A stretch of DNA of 64,000 nt from contig MCFH01000031.1 in assembly GCA_002104945.1 (NCBI GenBank), forward strand, positions 299,501-363,500. Direction: 5' to 3'. A program made the translations under genes and the position numbers. Positions 30,408 through 43,466 of the stretch are shown one piece after another. Source of the stretch: Piromyces finnis. Its lineage: Eukaryota; Neocallimastigomycota; Neocallimastigomycetes; Neocallimastigales; Neocallimastigaceae. Position 1 is the stretch's first letter. Every line of letters begins with the position of its first letter. The notes below the pieces were generated by a model. That model did no database searches. It worked only from the letters and a program-made list of their open reading frames with translations, and was not told the origin of the DNA.

Positions 30408-32274
30408 ATGAGTGAGAATAATAATAGTAATGTTAAAAAAATTAGTAATGATATTTGGAACTGGCTTAATGGGCCAGAGGAAGAAGAAGCTGCTGCTCAT
30501 ATGTCTTTTTTCCAAAGAAGTGCTATGCAGAACCGTAATAGTCAATATACTCGTCAAGTTCGTCAAGGACAACAACTTTATGATACCAGTAATAATAATA
30601 CACCATTTAGTCCTCAAAAAAGTAAACCAACATCAAAAAATCAAGATGATAGTAAAGTTCCATTGAGAAGAGCTACTTTGGACGATGAAGAAATCGAAGA
30701 TTATGATTTTTATTCATCAGATCATTTAGATAAAATATTTGATGTTGTTATTGAGATTCAAGAAGAATATGATAAAAAGAAAAAAGAAGAACAAATGAAA
30801 TTAATGCAAAGCCAAAAAGTAAATCAAGAAAAAGTACCTAAAGCATTACTTAATCCAGAAGTTCAAAGACAAATTAAAAAACAAAAAACTTATAAACCAA
30901 TTTTCTTAGTTACATTAACAATAATACAAATTGTTATTATGATAGCAGAGCTTGGTATTAATTGGATAAAGATGGGTACTCCAATTGATTTTAATCTTGA
31001 AAATTTCAATATTATGGTTGGACCATCAACTTCTGTAAGTTTAAAATATTAAGATTTATTTGTATATATATAATAATAATAATAGAAAACATCAATGCGT
31101 CATAAATAGCAAAAGATAATAATAACATGTTATTTTTCCAATTTATTATTATCATATTTAATTATTTATTTTTTGACATGTAAATTAACAATATACATAT
31201 TTTATGCTTTAAACATTAGGTATTAATTCATTTTGGAGCTAGGTGGGTACCTTGTATGAGAACTGGTTTTGAAAATAAAAATATTGGATGTCTCGATGGT
31301 GTTAATCCTTATAAGAATATTACAATAGATAATAAACCTGTTGAAATTTGTAGACTAAGTGATATGTGTGGTATGGGATTAGTAGATGGCGAAGTACCAA
31401 ATCAATGGTGGAGGTTTATTACTCCAATTTTCCTTCATGCTGGTCTTGTTCACATTATCACTAATTTGTTTTTCCAAGTAATTATTTATTTTCTGTTCAA
31501 TATAATTATTTTAATTATTAAAACTAGTTATCTTATTAAAACAATTTATATATATACAATATTAATGAACTCTATTTTTTCTTTAATAATAGGTAAGGGT
31601 TGGATTTCAAATGGAAAGAGATTTTGGTAGTTTAAGAATTTTCCTTATTTATTTCATATGTGGAATTTCAGGTTTTATGTTTGGTGCTGATTATTCTATT
31701 CAAACACCCAGTGTTGGATGTTCTGGCTCACTATATGGTAATTATTATAACTTGAACTTGTTAATATATATTATATATACAATAATATTCTATTTACAAT
31801 ATATTTTAAATAATGAATAAATAAAAATTACATAAAACTAAAACTTTTTTTTTAAATATTTTTTTATATTTATTATTGAAAAAACTTTAAAAAGGTTTGA
31901 TTGCTTGTTTACTTCTTGATTTAATTTTAAACTGGAAATTATTAATTAAACCTGTAAGAGAATTAATGAAGATGTTAATGGTTGTTGTCATTTCTCTTGG
32001 TGTTGGTTTACTTCCATTTGTTGATAACTTTGCTCACGTTGGCGGTTTTGTAACTGGTCTAATAGCTGGATTAATATTATTACCATCCATTAAATTTAAT
32101 ATGAAAGATCGTATTATAAAGAAGACAGTAACCATTTTATGTATACCATTATTAGTAATTGTTTTTGCTTATTTAATTATAAGTTTCTATAAGAGTGATT
32201 CAATTAAGTGTGAATGGTGTAAATATGTTAATTGTTTACCAATTAATGGATGGTGTGATGACATGATATTGTAA
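30408..32274 (+). CDS. Rhomboid-family intramembrane serine protease
   Basis: Four exons join in phase: 30408-31034, 31220-31477, 31593-31737 and 31895-32274; about 469 residues. I prefer the ATG at 30408 (AAAATGAG context) over an in-frame ATG at 30378. A hydrophilic N-terminus of about 160 residues is followed by membrane segments. Rhomboid signatures are complete: RFITPIFLHAGLVHIITN (His-287, Asn-291), GCSGSLYG with nucleophile Ser-339, and NFAHVGGF with catalytic His-391. The loop between helices 1 and 2 carries several Cys (PCMRTG, GCLDG, ICRLSDMCG), and the C-terminus ends in a Cys-rich tail (CEWCKYVNCLPINGWC). This layout fits the secretase-type rhomboids of the secretory pathway or plasma membrane rather than mitochondrial PARL. 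It should cleave membrane-anchored substrates within the bilayer; the substrate is unknown. Confidence 0.92.
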
Positions 32275-33192
32275 TTTTTATTAGTATTCACAAATCATCA
32301 TCATCAAAACAAATCAAACAAACATTTTTCAAATTATCAAACGTTAATATTCATATTAATTATCATAGAAGTTGACAATTCAAATAAAAGCAAGCAAATA
32401 CATCATAACAAATAATAAATGAAATTATATATATATCCACATCTCAATTTACAAATATTAGATAACTTTTTTTTTTTCTTTAGTTAAAAAAAAAGTAATT
32501 ATCCATTAACAGCTATATATAAATTATTATTTACATATACATACATAATACATAATAATATTATTAATTTTTAAACAATGTAATATCTTAAAAAAAAATT
32601 TTTTTTTTGTTTTTATCATTATTTGTATAAATATTCTTTATATTTATTAATTTTTATTTTAAATATTTTTTTTATTTATAATTAAATACTTTAAGATTAC
32701 TTTTTTATTTTAAGAAAAATATATATATATATATTCATATACACACATAAATAAATAATACAATATTATTTATTTATAATCATTATTTTTTTAATATTTA
32801 TTTAAACTTTAAACCGAATAATAGTAATAATAATTATAAAATTAAATAGTAGTTATAAAACAGATAAATATATATATATATACATACCTACATATGCATG
32901 ACAATCTAAAAAAAAAAAAAAAAAAAGAAATAAAAATAAAAAAAAAAAAAAAAAAAATAAAAATTTCATTTTTCTTCTTTGATGCTACAAAGTGGCATAT
33001 AGAATCATTATCTTTTTTCTTTTTTTACTTTTTAAAAATAAATTTATGTTAACATTTTCCTTTTATTAATTATAATAAATTAAAAGTTTAAATTTTTAAT
33101 TAAAATTTATAGATATTCTATTTTTTTTTTTTTTTTAATATTGTATAGTTTAAAGATAATTAAAAAAAAAAAAAGTATTTAAAAGAAAGTAG

Positions 33193-33223
<31 letters not shown>

Positions 33224-33429
33224 AAAAAAACAAAATACATATAATAAGAAAGATAAAGAATATTAATAAATTAAAAGAGGTTTAATTTTTTTTCTTTTCT
33301 GTATTGACTTTATATAATTTATTATTATTTTTTGTTACAAAAAGTTTTTTTTTTTTAAAAAAAAAAGAAAAAAGTATTTAAAAGAAAGTAGAAAAAAAAA
33401 AAAAAAAAAAGGAAAAAGAAATTAACACA
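32275..33429. other. Spacer between rhomboid and M13 genes
   Basis: A/T-only spacer with long poly-A and poly-T tracts. Its last 260 bases, probably the M13 leader, contain a direct duplication listed separately. Confidence 0.7.
33171..33416 (+). repeat. Direct repeat pair upstream of the M13 start
   Basis: A unit beginning AAAAGTATTTAAAAGAAAGT, continuing through a poly-A tract to AGGAAAAA or GGAAAAA, occurs at about 33171-33228 and again at 33370-33416. The second copy ends 14 bases before the start codon at 33430. Copies differ mainly in A-tract length. Confidence 0.85.
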
Positions 33430-36400
33430 ATGGATAATAGTGATCCAAACATTTCAGAAAAGCAACCCCTTCTTGATAATGAACAGCCATCAACAACTAA
33501 TGAAAATGTAGAAGATGATGCTTTACCAAGTCCAACACCAAGTCAACATTCTCATAGTTCTCATAGTTCTGTTCGTAGAAATAAAAAACCTGTTACACCA
33601 CTTGAATTTATTTTATTAGTTATTGTTATGTTTTTATCTATTTTTATTATTATTTTTGGAAGTAAGTCTTTTATAGAGGAATAAAATAGTAAAAAGAAAA
33701 AAAAAAAAGTATATATATATATATTCATATATTAGATAAATCCAAATTCAAATTCTTTTTTTTTTCTTTATTTTTATTCAAGTTCTTTATTCAAAGTCCA
33801 ATGATACTTCAAAGGCTGAAGAAGAAGTAAATGTTTCACACTTTATAAATTAAAACTAGCAGAAAAAAAATAATAATGAAATTTCAAATTACAATTTTAA
33901 ATTTTATTTTTTTTTAAAAAAATAAATTAAAAATAATAATATAAATATTAAAAAAAATATATATATTTTCTTTCCTTTTGATATAATAATAAGATTTGTT
34001 TACGACCAGAATGTATTATTACATCAGCTAGAATTTTAAGTAGTATGGATACTACTATTGATCCATGTGATGATTTCTATCAATTTACTTGTGGAAATTG
34101 GATGGTATTATTACCCATTTTTAATAAATATATATAAATTTATATGTTGATATCTATAAATATTTATCTACTATGTATATATTAAATATAAAATATTAAT
34201 ATATTTCAATTATAACAATAGAATGAAAATGTCATTCCAGACGATAAAACTAGGATTTCTACTTTTGATAGCATTTTCAAGAAAAACATTGTTAGTAACA
34301 ATAATATAAAATATAGTAAAGAAAATATATATATATATATATTTGAAATAAATAAAAATTAATATATATTATGATAATATTATTATATTACATATTACAT
34401 ATCTTATATTAAACCATTTCAATTTGAAATAACAATATATATTTGGGTATATAATCAATCAATAACGTTTTTGATTGGAATTTAAAAGAATATTTTACGT
34501 AATGCTCTTGAAGGTGAATATCAAGAAAACAAAAAATTAAGTGAAGATAATAAAAGTTATGATAAAACTATCTTCCAACAATTAAAGAATGTTTATGAAA
34601 CATGTATTGATACTGATAAGATTGAAGAAAAAGGAAAAGAACCATTAGTTGAATTACTTAAACAATTAAAAATTAATGAAAACAAACTTTCCTACAATGA
34701 TTCTAAGGAATTAACTAAATTAGTTATTAAACTTCATAATACTGGTGCTTCTGCTTTCTTTGATATGGGCGTTTCTGCTGATCAAAAGAATCCAGATCTT
34801 AATGTTATTTATATTGGCCAATCTGGTTTAGGTTTACCAAGTAAGGAATATTATGAAGAAGAAGAAATAATCAATGCTTATGAAGACGTCATTAAGAATA
34901 TGTTTGATAATATTTTTGATGATGAAACTAGAGATAGTGCTATCATTGCTAAATCAATTATTGAATTTGAAAAGAAATTAGCTAAAGTTACTGTTCCATC
35001 GTATGTTTTTTTTTTTTTTTTTTTACTCTTTTTTATTATTTCTATTATTAATAATATAAATTAGAATTAGTATTTCTTTTTTTTTTTTTAATTCTATATC
35101 CCAATATTTCTATCATTATGAATGAATTATTAAATATATATATATATTTAATTATACTCATTTATTACATTATTTTTATTTTAATTTATATAAAGTCAAG
35201 ATATGCAAGATCCAAGTGCTACCTATAATGAAAATAATCTTAGATCATTAACTGAAAAATATCCGAATATTGAATGGAGAGATTACTTTAACAAAAGATT
35301 TGAAGCTTATGATATTGAGAATGGTATTCAAGAAGATTCTTTAATTATTGTAGATGCTCCACAGTTCTTTGAAGGTTTAAATACTATTGTTAAAGAAGCA
35401 GATATTGAAACTTTAGCTGCCTACGCTGAATGGTAAAATTGAATATGACTTTTATATATAATATATTTACTTCTTTTTTTTTTCCAATTTATTGAATTTA
35501 TGTTTTCTTTTAGGCAAGTTATTAGAGTTTATGGTAAATATATTAAAGAAGATTTACAAGAACCATTAAAGAAATTAAGAAAGATACTTACTGGTAATAT
35601 ATAATATATTTATTATTTTCATATATCTTATATTTATTAATTCAATTATATATAAAAAAATAACCTAATTTATTCATTTATATTATTATTATTATTATGG
35701 TTATACGATTATTATGATTATTTTTTTTTTCATTATATTTATTCTTAGGTGCTAAAATCGATCCACCAAGATCCGAATACTGTGTTAGAATTGTTGATGG
35801 TATTATGGGTATGGCAGCTAGTAAACTTTTCATTGAAAAGGCATTTGCTGGTGATAGTAAGGAAGCTTCAGAAAAGACTATTGAATATATTAAAGAAGCC
35901 ATGAGTCACCGCATTCCACAAATGCCATGGCTTGATCGTCAAACCCGTAATTTAGCTATTCAAAAGGTCTTTTCTCTCACCAATAAAATTGGTTATCCAG
36001 ATTTTGTTATGGATCCAAAGAAGGTCTCTGAAGAATATGAAGGATTAACTATTAGTGATGATGATTTCTTTACAAATGTTGTTAATTCCAATACCTTTGA
36101 TATTGGTAAGAATTTAAAGGATATCAAGAAACCAGTAGATAGATCAAAGTGGGAAATGACCCCACAAGTAAGTAATAAATAATATTATTAAATTTTTTTT
36201 TAAAGAAAAGAATATATGTAATATACAGTATATTTTTTAAATAATTAATACCCATATATATTATATAAATGTTTACATTTTTAATACCTCTTTATTATTA
36301 TTATTATAATTATAATTTATTATATCAAATTAATATTTTAAAATATTTTAATTTTTTTTTTTATATTGAATCCTATTTTAATTTCTTTTTAGACTGTTAA

Positions 36401-37623
36401 TGCCTACTATAATCCACCAATGAATGAAATTGTATTCCCAGCTGGTATTTTACAAACACCTTTCTTTAGTGCTAAGGATCCATATTACTTAAATTATGGT
36501 GGTATTGGTGCTGTAGTTGGTCATGAATTAACTCATGCCTTCGATAATAATGGTAGACAATATGATTCTAAGGGAAAATTAAGTAACTGGGTAATGATTT
36601 TATAAAATTTTTAAAATCAGAAATTTCTAAAAAATATCTTAATTTTAAAAATATATATTAAAATATATATTCCTAAAAATTATTTCAATTTTATTTATTA
36701 TTTTCTCCCTTTTAATTTGTATATAAATCTATTAATATTTTATCATATGCTAATTCATCTATTTATATAAATGGATAGTGGTCTAACTCCACTCTTGAAG
36801 AATTTAATAAATTAGCACAATGCTTTATTGATCAGTAAGTGTACCATTATACCTATATAAATTTAGGTGCAAATATATATATAATTTTTAGAATATTATA
36901 ACATAAAATACTTTTTATGTATTTACATTTGATTGTAAAATATATTTTTATTTTTATATTTAATCATCATTTTTTGTATCAATATAAAAAAAAAATAGAT
37001 ATGAAAGTTATTATGTAGAAGACAAAAAGGGTAATAAATATTACATTAAAGGAAAGGTAAATAAAAAAAATATATATATATATATATAATATATTCTCTC
37101 TTTTTTTTTATCAGTGGTTAAAATTATATGAATAGATGTAATAGATGAATAAAAAGAAAAAGAAAATATATCATTAATTTTATATCATTTATATATTAAC
37201 CTTAATTCCCCTCCAATGTTTCATTTTCGTTACATCCACCTTCTTTTCTATTAATTAAAATTTTATTAAATAAAACAGTTAACCCTTGGTGAAAATCTTG
37301 CTGATAATGGTGGTCTTGCACGTGCCTATGAAGCTTGGAAAATTTCACTCACCAGAGATGCTGAAAATGCAAAGAAGCATAATGAAAAGCTTCCAGGTCT
37401 TTCCCAATATACATTAGATCAACTTTTTTACATTTCCTTTGGACAAATTTGGTGTAGTAAGTCTAGACCAGAAACAGCTGTTCAACGTATTCGTACAGAT
37501 CCACATTCACCACCACAACATCGTGTTAATGGTGCAGTTAGTAATTCAAAACATTTTTCTGAAACCTTTAATTGTCCAGCCAATGCACCAATGAATCCTG
37601 AAAAGAAATGTTTAATTTGGTAG
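33430..37623 (+). CDS. M13 (neprilysin/ECE-type) zinc metallopeptidase, type II membrane protein
   Basis: Twelve exons join in phase: 33430-33661, 33783-33826, 33994-34104, 34222-34290, 34489-35000, 35196-35432, 35514-35593, 35749-36167, 36393-36590, 36779-36834, 36999-37056, 37279-37623; 786 residues, normal for the family. Residues 1-57 are cytosolic and hold an acidic dileucine sorting motif (EKQPLLD, 10-16); the anchor spans about 58-77. The ectodomain starts [14 protein letters not shown]...[14 protein letters not shown], the M13 N-terminal hallmark, then [23 protein letters not shown], zinc motif HELTH (His-612, Glu-613, His-616), GENLADNGG (third ligand Glu-677, Asp-681) and a C-terminal CLIW (CxxW). 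All catalytic elements are intact. These enzymes cleave short peptides outside the cell or in the lumen; the dileucine suggests vacuolar or endosomal delivery. Confidence 0.95.
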
Positions 37624-37850
37624 AAAGAGAAATAGTAAAAAAAAAAAAAAAAAAAAAGAAAGAAAAAATTCAATTTAAATCATTTCAAATCCTATTATTC
37701 ATGAAAAGAACCTAGGCTAACCTATATATATTGAAAAAAAAAAAAAGAGGAATTGTTTTTTTTTATTATATAAGATTGAAATAGGAATAAATAATAATAA
37801 ATATTAATTAAAAATTATTAAGAAATCACAATAAAATCAAAAAAGACATT

Positions 37851-37883
<33 letters not shown>

Positions 37884-40800
37884 TTATGTCAGAATTGTTA
37901 TAACAATAATCCTTTTTTTTAATAACATGAACACTCAAAATGTAAATATTTTATTACTAAAAAAAAAATAAAGGATAAATAAACATATATAAACTAAATA
38001 ATATAGTTACTATATTATTTTTTTTTTTATTTTACCATTTTTATTTTTCATTATTTCCCTATTTATTGTGTAAAATTACTCGATAATTAATATTATTTAA
38101 TTTTATCTAGTTTTATCAATATATTTTATTATTTATCTTATAAGAATGTTTATAACAAATACAATATATTCTTTAAAATATAATATTATATATATTAATT
38201 TATAATATAGTACTATTATTTTCTATCTGTAGCTATAGAGATGTAATATGTTTGAATAATTTTAATAATAAAATTGAGATAGAATTGTTTATTTTTTTCT
38301 TTTCTACATATACTATAAATAACCAACATAAAAAAATTTTTTTTAAACATTAATTTTTTAATATGTTTATATTTTAAAAAAAAAATACCACATTAAAATT
38401 AATTAATTTATTATTGAATAGATTCATTTAATTTTTATTTAATTTCTATAAAACAACTTGTGATTTTCTATAAAAAATATTAAAAAAGAAAACGGCGGGT
38501 AACATAATAATTATTTAAATAGTAAAAAAAAAAAAAAGGTTTTATATGTATTATTATAAATTATTATTATTAAAAAATAAGCTCTTTTTTTTTATATTAA
38601 TTATTTATCAGTAAAGAAAAAAATTATTAGTAAATAAACTTATTTTTATAAATATACTATTATTGTTATTACTAACATTTAAAAAAAAACTAAATAATAA
38701 TAATAACCATAATAATAAAAAAAGGTTTTTTATCTAGTTTATATTTAATAGTATTCATTCCTCCTTTTCTATTTCTATTTCTATAAAATTAATTTCAAAT
38801 TTTTTGACATTTAATATATTTTATTATAATTTTAATATATTCAACGTCATTAAACTTTATTTGATTAATATATTTATTCTATTGGAAATGTATATTTAAT
38901 ATATGTAATAATAGAATTCATTTTAACATAATAATTAAAATTTTAAAACTTTAAAAAGTTTAAAATTTTTTTCTGGTAATTTTATTTATTTTAATATAAA
39001 TTAAAGTTTGATATTAAATTGACATTTTTTATTAAAAAAAAAAAGTTTCAAAGAATGAAAAAAAGTAAAGGGAAATAACATAATTAGTAATGAAATGGGT
39101 TTTAATTATAGTAAATAAGTTATACTATAAAATAGTTAACTATTTTCCGAATTTATAATAATAATGATGATACTAAAAAAGAAAAAATAAATATTTCAAA
39201 AATGCATTTCTATATATCTTATTAAAAATTAAAATAGGTAATTCCTTAATATTCTTGATAATAAATAATATTATTGTTGCTAGGGCACCATTATAATCTT
39301 ATTTTTATATATTTTCATTCCATTTTGTTATTTTTTTAACATTATTAATAATAAGTAGTTATATATAATTATATTTATTATTTTTAATATACTTTTTAGT
39401 TCTTTTACTTAATTCAATTTATGTATTCTTTTCAGAGTTTTAAAACTTAAAAAGTATTAAAAGAATTATCTTTATACTATTAATACTATCATAGATGTTA
39501 TTGTTAATAGTATATATTTTAATTATTGTTATTGTATCTATCATGATCACTGTATCTTTTATTATAAAAAAAAAATAGTATTTGAATGTTAAATGTAAAT
39601 AATTTTCAATATTATCTATTTTTGTTAAGAATGTATCCAACCTAATTTTTTCAATTTCAACTTTTAATTTTAATATATATTTCTTTAACCAATAAAATTT
39701 AAGCTATGATCATGAGAAGGTTAGATGAAATTAGAATTAATTATATTTTAATTATAATAACAAGGATAAATTAAGGCCTTTATTCGAAAGAAAAAAACGG
39801 TCGTCTTTTTTTTTTTTTTTTTTTTTTTTTGAATGAAATAAATAATAAAAAGAAAAAGAATAAAAACAAAAGAAAATAAAAAATTAATTTTCAATGGAAA
39901 AGAACAATTAAAAAAATATTTTTATTCCCTATAACTTTATTAAATAGTTATAAAATGTTGAAATACTGAAATATGTACAAGTTTTTTTTCCCATTGAAAG
40001 GAAAAAGAATATATACTTTTTTTTTTATATAATGCATATAATAAACACAACAAGGAAATATTATTATTGCTTTTATTATGCTTCTTTGTGTAAGCCCCAA
40101 CAAAAGATTTAATACCATTGAATATTAATGGTATTTAAAAAAGCAAACCTTTTTTTAAATGTTATTTATTTAATTTATATCAACAATTTCAATTTCACTA
40201 TTTTTTTTTAAATCCATTTCTTAAAATCTTTAATTTTTTTTTATTTAAAAAAGAATATTATTCAATCATATATTTTGATTTAAAATCTTTATTTAAAAAT
40301 TCCATTTAAAATATATGATTTAATATATAAATAATTAAAATAATATAAGAATTATAATTAAATAATTAAAAAAAGGATAAAGGAGAAAATGCTTTTTTTT
40401 ATTATTATAATTAAAAAATATATATATATAAAAGTAAATTCCCTTTTTTTTTTCTTTTAAATAAATTTAAATATTTTTTTTTATTATTTCTTTCTTTAAA
40501 TTTTCTGTATATATTTTTCTTTTATAAATACAACAAAGACACCTTTTTTTTATATATAAACTTTTAAAGTATTACTTTTTTTTTTTTTTTTTTTTGATTT
40601 ATTAGGTGTCTTTTAATATAATTTAATAAATCTACCTCTAACAAAGAAAGAAAAAGATAAAAAAAAAAAAACAATAAATAAAAAAAAATAATATTTCAAT
40701 AATTACCACTAACACAGTACACCATAAAATATTTAATCAGAAACGTAAATACTTTAAAGTTATCAAAATAAAAAAAAATTTATCAATAAAAATTTAGATA

Positions 40801-43466
40801 TCTATTTTTTTTTTATCAAACTCTGTCTGGTACTAGAGAAAATACAACTCTATGAAATATACTTTCCAACAAATAAACAATAAAGAAAAAAGATAAAATA
40901 TAAATAATAAATCAATAAAGAGATCTTTTATGAAATTTTTTAAAAAAAGGTAACTATATTTTTTTTTTCTTTTTATAATTTTTATTTGCTGTTGTTGTTG
41001 TTGTTGTTTATACGAAAAAGATAAAAAAAGAAATGATAAGATAAAACTCAACATTGATAATAATAATAAAATAAAGAATTTTAAAGATAAAATTATTTAA
41101 AAGCACTTTTCCTTTTTTTCCCTTCAATCAAACCATAAAATAATTAAAAAAAGAAAACAAAAAAAGCACTTTTATAAAAGAGGCAAATAGCACCAAAACC
41201 AAAAAAGAAACTAGCTTTATTTTTACTTTCTATCACTTTTAATAAAAAAAATTTTAATATAAAAAATTAATCTTTCCATTTTTTTTAGATTAGAAAATTT
41301 ATAATTATTTTTTAATTTTTTTTGATATCTTTATTTTTTATCTATATTTTAATTTCAATTTATTTAATGCATATATTATAAATATATTATGATATATGGA
41401 ATAATTGAGTTAACATAAAAATAATTAAAAAAAAAAAAGATAATTATTATATTAATAGGAATTATATCATTTCATAAGAATTAAAGTTTCTTATTTTTTG
41501 TACTATTATGAAATAATTATGTAATAAAAAAAAAGGTTTCACAATAAGCCGAATTCAATTGAAAACATATAATAACAGTCAATTAATAATAAATATATAT
41601 TAATATAGAAATGTTTTTTAAAAATTAACATTATTTAACCAATAAAATTAATATAATGAAATCATATATTAAATATAACCAAAATAAATTATTAGAATAT
41701 TAATTATGTGTTAATAATATTATTTTAATTATAATTAATACAACAATAATTCTATATATTTGATATATTATGATAATATTATAATTAATTCAAAACAATA
41801 TTGTATATATTAGATAAGGTAGAATAATAAATTAAATAATTAGAAATAATATATTATATTTAATTAAATAATATATGAATTTTTTTTTCGTTTTTTCTTT
41901 TTAATTTGTAAAAAAAAAAATTAAAAGAAAAATATAGGAAAAAATTTAAACTATCAAGTAAATGTGGTAATAAAGAAAAAAAAGATAAATAAGAGAATCA
42001 AAACAAAAAAAAATTATAAAAAATACTAAAAAATAATAGAGAAAAAATCATCTAATTGTTATTACCAGCTTCATTCTTTTTTTTCTCTACACCATACGAC
42101 TATATTCTATTATCTGTTATTGTATTGAATTAAATTTTTTTTTTTTCAATAGTGATAGTAAATTTTATATAATAATAAAATTTTTTTTTTTACCAATAAT
42201 TTAATTAAAATCTTAATCAATGATTATCAAATAATCATAAAGTTTAAAATTTTATCAACAAAAAATTTTTAATATTTTTTCTACAAAATATTTTTTGTAA
42301 AAAAAAGGAATTTGTAAAAAAAAAAAAAAATAAAAAAAGAGGAATTAATATAATTCAATTATAATAATTATTATTTCAAAAATGAATCATTAAATAATAA
42401 TTAAAAATAATAGTTTTATATTCTATAGAGTAAATTATTAACCTATTGATTAATTCCTCTTTTTTTTTTTTTAATAGAGTTTTCAATTTTTATATTTATT
42501 ATTATTGTCAAAGCCATTGAGTTATTATTTTATTTTAATTTTTGTATGATAGTTTAGCAACAACAACAACAACAACAACACTGAAATAAATAAAACTTCA
42601 GTATATAGAAACGAGAAAAAGAGATAATTAATTTTTTTTTGTAAATTATAAAAATTTAATATATAGATAAAGATAAATATATATTGAGATAAAAAAAACT
42701 TCTATTAAAATGAAAATCTTAAAAAAATCAATCTAGAAAGCAAACTCTTTTTTTTTTGTTAAAACTATTAATAGTATCAAAATTGTAAAAATAAAACTAT
42801 AAAAAATAAAAAATAAAAACAAGCGAAAGAAAAAAAAAACTAAAAAATTAAATTATTATTTTATTATTCAATAATTTATAAAACTATTATTTCACATATT
42901 TCAATAATCTATTACAATAAGAAAGAAAACTCTATTTTTTTTAATACAATATAAAATTTTTCAAATAATAAAAAATAAAATAGAAAATAAAAAAAAAAAA
43001 AGAATAAAAAACAGGAAAAGAATAAATATAAATTATTTTATAAAACTAATTTATAATACCTTTTTTATTATTTCCTTTAATATTTAGGTTTATTGAAAGA
43101 AAACAATTCCTTTTTTTTTATTATATAATATATAAAATTAATATTATAATATATTTTATATATTTTGTATAAAAAAAATAAAAATAAAATAATTCACATT
43201 TATATAAATATATAAAATATCAAATAGCTTAGATATAAAATAATACTATTATTATAAAAAGTTATTTTATATAAAGGCGTTTGAATAAAATATCATTTAA
43301 AAATTAAAGGAAATAAATTATAACCGTCGTTTCAATACAAATTATAGATTCGATATTAGATAACCAATATAAAAAAAATAGAAAAAAAAAACTTTCCGTA
43401 ATTTTTAAAGTGGAAATATATTAATACATCAATTTTTTTTAAAATTATTATTATTATACTATCATA
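37624..43466. other. Gene desert of 5.8 kb
   Basis: No gene recognised between the M13 peptidase and the PX-domain protein, both on plus. The stretch holds AAT units at about 37856-37883, a small foldback at 40111-40135, TTG units near 40989-41008, CAA units near 42557-42581 and many homopolymers. The downstream part must include the PX gene promoter. A minus-strand frame around 40833-41054 encodes Gln and Lys runs from the TTG array and is not convincing. Confidence 0.65.
40111..40135. repeat. Small perfect inverted repeat, 9-bp arms
   Basis: AATACCATT and its reverse complement AATGGTATT flank a 7-base loop. It stands beside a short GC-richer word (AAGCCCCAAC). Confidence 0.85.

Noticed and set aside
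39440-39640. Minus-strand 66-codon frame
   Set aside because: Ile/Asn/Tyr-rich, matching random AT-rich DNA.
40833-41054. Minus-strand frame with a Gln run
   Set aside because: Arises from a TTG array and A/T runs in a gene desert.
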